NCBI RefSeq assembly: GCF_003254155.1
Contig: NZ_QKZI01000012.1
Span: 1 to 40,697, forward strand
Origin: Psychrobacillus insolitus
Lineage (GTDB): Bacteria; Bacillota; Bacilli; Bacillales_A; Planococcaceae
Length of the DNA: 40,697 nt
Reading direction: 5' to 3'
Position numbers and translations under genes: made by a program. Positions 40,314 through 40,697 of the stretch are shown in pieces; within the stretch, counting starts at the first letter, position 1; each line of letters starts with the position of its first letter. The notes beneath the pieces are model-generated. The model searched no databases, had not been told where the DNA came from, and saw nothing but the letters and a program-made list of their open reading frames with translations.

Positions 40314-40511
40314 GTGAAAGAGTATCAATTTAAAAAAATAGATTATTCTGGAATAAAAGGTTTAAAAAGCAAACCAAAAGAAGACTATCAAGAAATAATT
40401 CATAATTACGCTAAAGAAGGATGGGAACTTGTACAAATATTTACACCCGGAACATCAACTTACGGAAGTGCTTCTTATATGGAAATTATATTCTCAAGAA
40501 ATAAGGAGTAA
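40314..40511 (+). CDS. DUF4177 protein
   Basis: A 65-residue protein: MKEYQFKKIDYSGIKGLKSK, then PKEDYQEIIHNYAKEGWELV and QIFTPGTSTYGSASYMEIIF. The Y-x-E-I-I-x-x-x-A-x-x-G-W-E-L-V-Q-I-x-x-P block and the final E-I-I-F strand are the DUF4177 family, of unknown function. GAGGAGGG precedes the GTG start. A complete, single-gene unit. Confidence 0.85.
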   Translation: MKEYQFKKIDYSGIKGLKSKPKEDYQEIIHNYAKEGWELVQIFTPGTSTYGSASYMEIIFSRNKE

Positions 40512-40580
40512 TATTTCCACATAGTATTGAGAAGTAGTTATTTAATTAGGCAACTATGAATTTAATAAAAGAAATAAGTT

Positions 40581-40603
40581 CTTATTCAACTAACGAGGTG
40601 CTT
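40581..40603 (+). repeat. Left part of the intron-split dispersed repeat
   Basis: CTTATTCAACTAACGAGGTG then CTT, followed directly by the intron start GTGCGG. It is the 5' exon and continues at 92. Confidence 0.8.
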
Positions 40604-40697
40604 GTGCGGCCGAGCCTAGGTCGTATCATATAGCGGGTGGGATTCCCGTCGAGAAAGAACTAGCCATTCACTCGTAGCGAGTCTTGGAGGGCTAATG
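40604..40697 (+). mobile_element. Group II intron, 5' end
   Basis: Starts with GTGCG, the conserved 5' end of group II introns, and continues with the domain I-type series of small stems (AGCGGGTGGGATTCCCGTCG, then ACTAGCC with GGGCTAA, and CTCGTAGCGAG). It is cut by the window end. It is on the same strand as the 3' end at 1-91, as needed for one intron across a circle junction. Confidence 0.8.

Overview
The window is an AT-rich stretch of low-GC Gram-positive DNA with the features of a plasmid from a spore-forming member of the Bacillales (Bacillus cereus group or Lysinibacillus would fit). This rests on a Spo0E-like phosphatase gene, an IS231-type (IS4 family) transposase remnant, GTG/TTG starts behind strong GGAGG ribosome binding sites, a RepA_N initiator, two ParA/ribbon-helix-helix partition pairs and a Gram-positive type IV secretion (T4SS) gene set. 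There are no rRNA or tRNA genes and I see no core chromosomal operon. The two ends are the 3' end (1-91) and 5' end (40604-40697) of a group II intron on the same strand. The flanking bases, joined end to start, rebuild one copy of a dispersed repeat that is present uninterrupted at 37541-37678. The simplest reading is a circular molecule opened inside an intron, with the middle of the intron missing.

Layout. 0.1-1.5 kb: MFS exporter. 1.5-3.3 kb: a 5'-truncated rolling-circle rep gene joined to a DUF7010 membrane protein gene. 3.3-5.3 kb: decayed duplications around a small secreted protein. 5.3-6.4 kb: partition pair 1 (ParA/RHH). 6.6-15.3 kb: a colinear minus-strand T4SS-like operon (pilin-sized protein, PrgI/VirB4-N-like protein, VirB4 ATPase, cell-wall hydrolase, VirB8-like, small membrane protein, VirB6-like, lipoprotein, EssB/YukC-like protein, AbrB-type regulator). 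No relaxase or coupling protein is visible. 15.5-17.1 kb: repA (RepA_N) and a divergent XRE regulator. 17.1-21.0 kb: three tandem ~0.5-kb units, each with the 3' remnant of an unknown gene and two large palindromes. The third unit is split by a 2.3-kb insertion holding an IS231-like remnant, a ynfA remnant and an alpha/beta hydrolase gene.

21.1-26.9 kb: small accessory genes (VOC protein, MazG-like, two DUF2975 proteins with a YozG-like HTH, dihydrofolate-reductase-like protein) among gene remnants. 26.9-31.0 kb: a second replicon with a primase-type Rep, three 39-bp iterons, palindromes sharing the core of those at 17-21 kb, and partition pair 2. 31.4-35.6 kb: WYL-domain protein, RadC-like protein, SRAP-family protein, Spo0E-like protein and remnants. 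35.8-40.6 kb: PadR/DUF2812 pair, EamA transporter with a divergent LysR regulator, DUF4177 protein, separated by copies of the dispersed hairpin repeat.

Taken together this looks like a hybrid (cointegrate) plasmid: two complete replication/partition modules, a relic of a third replicon, a secretion or transfer apparatus that may depend on factors encoded elsewhere, and a cargo zone shaped by repeats, insertions and gene decay. Family assignments are from motif reading only; no database search was possible.
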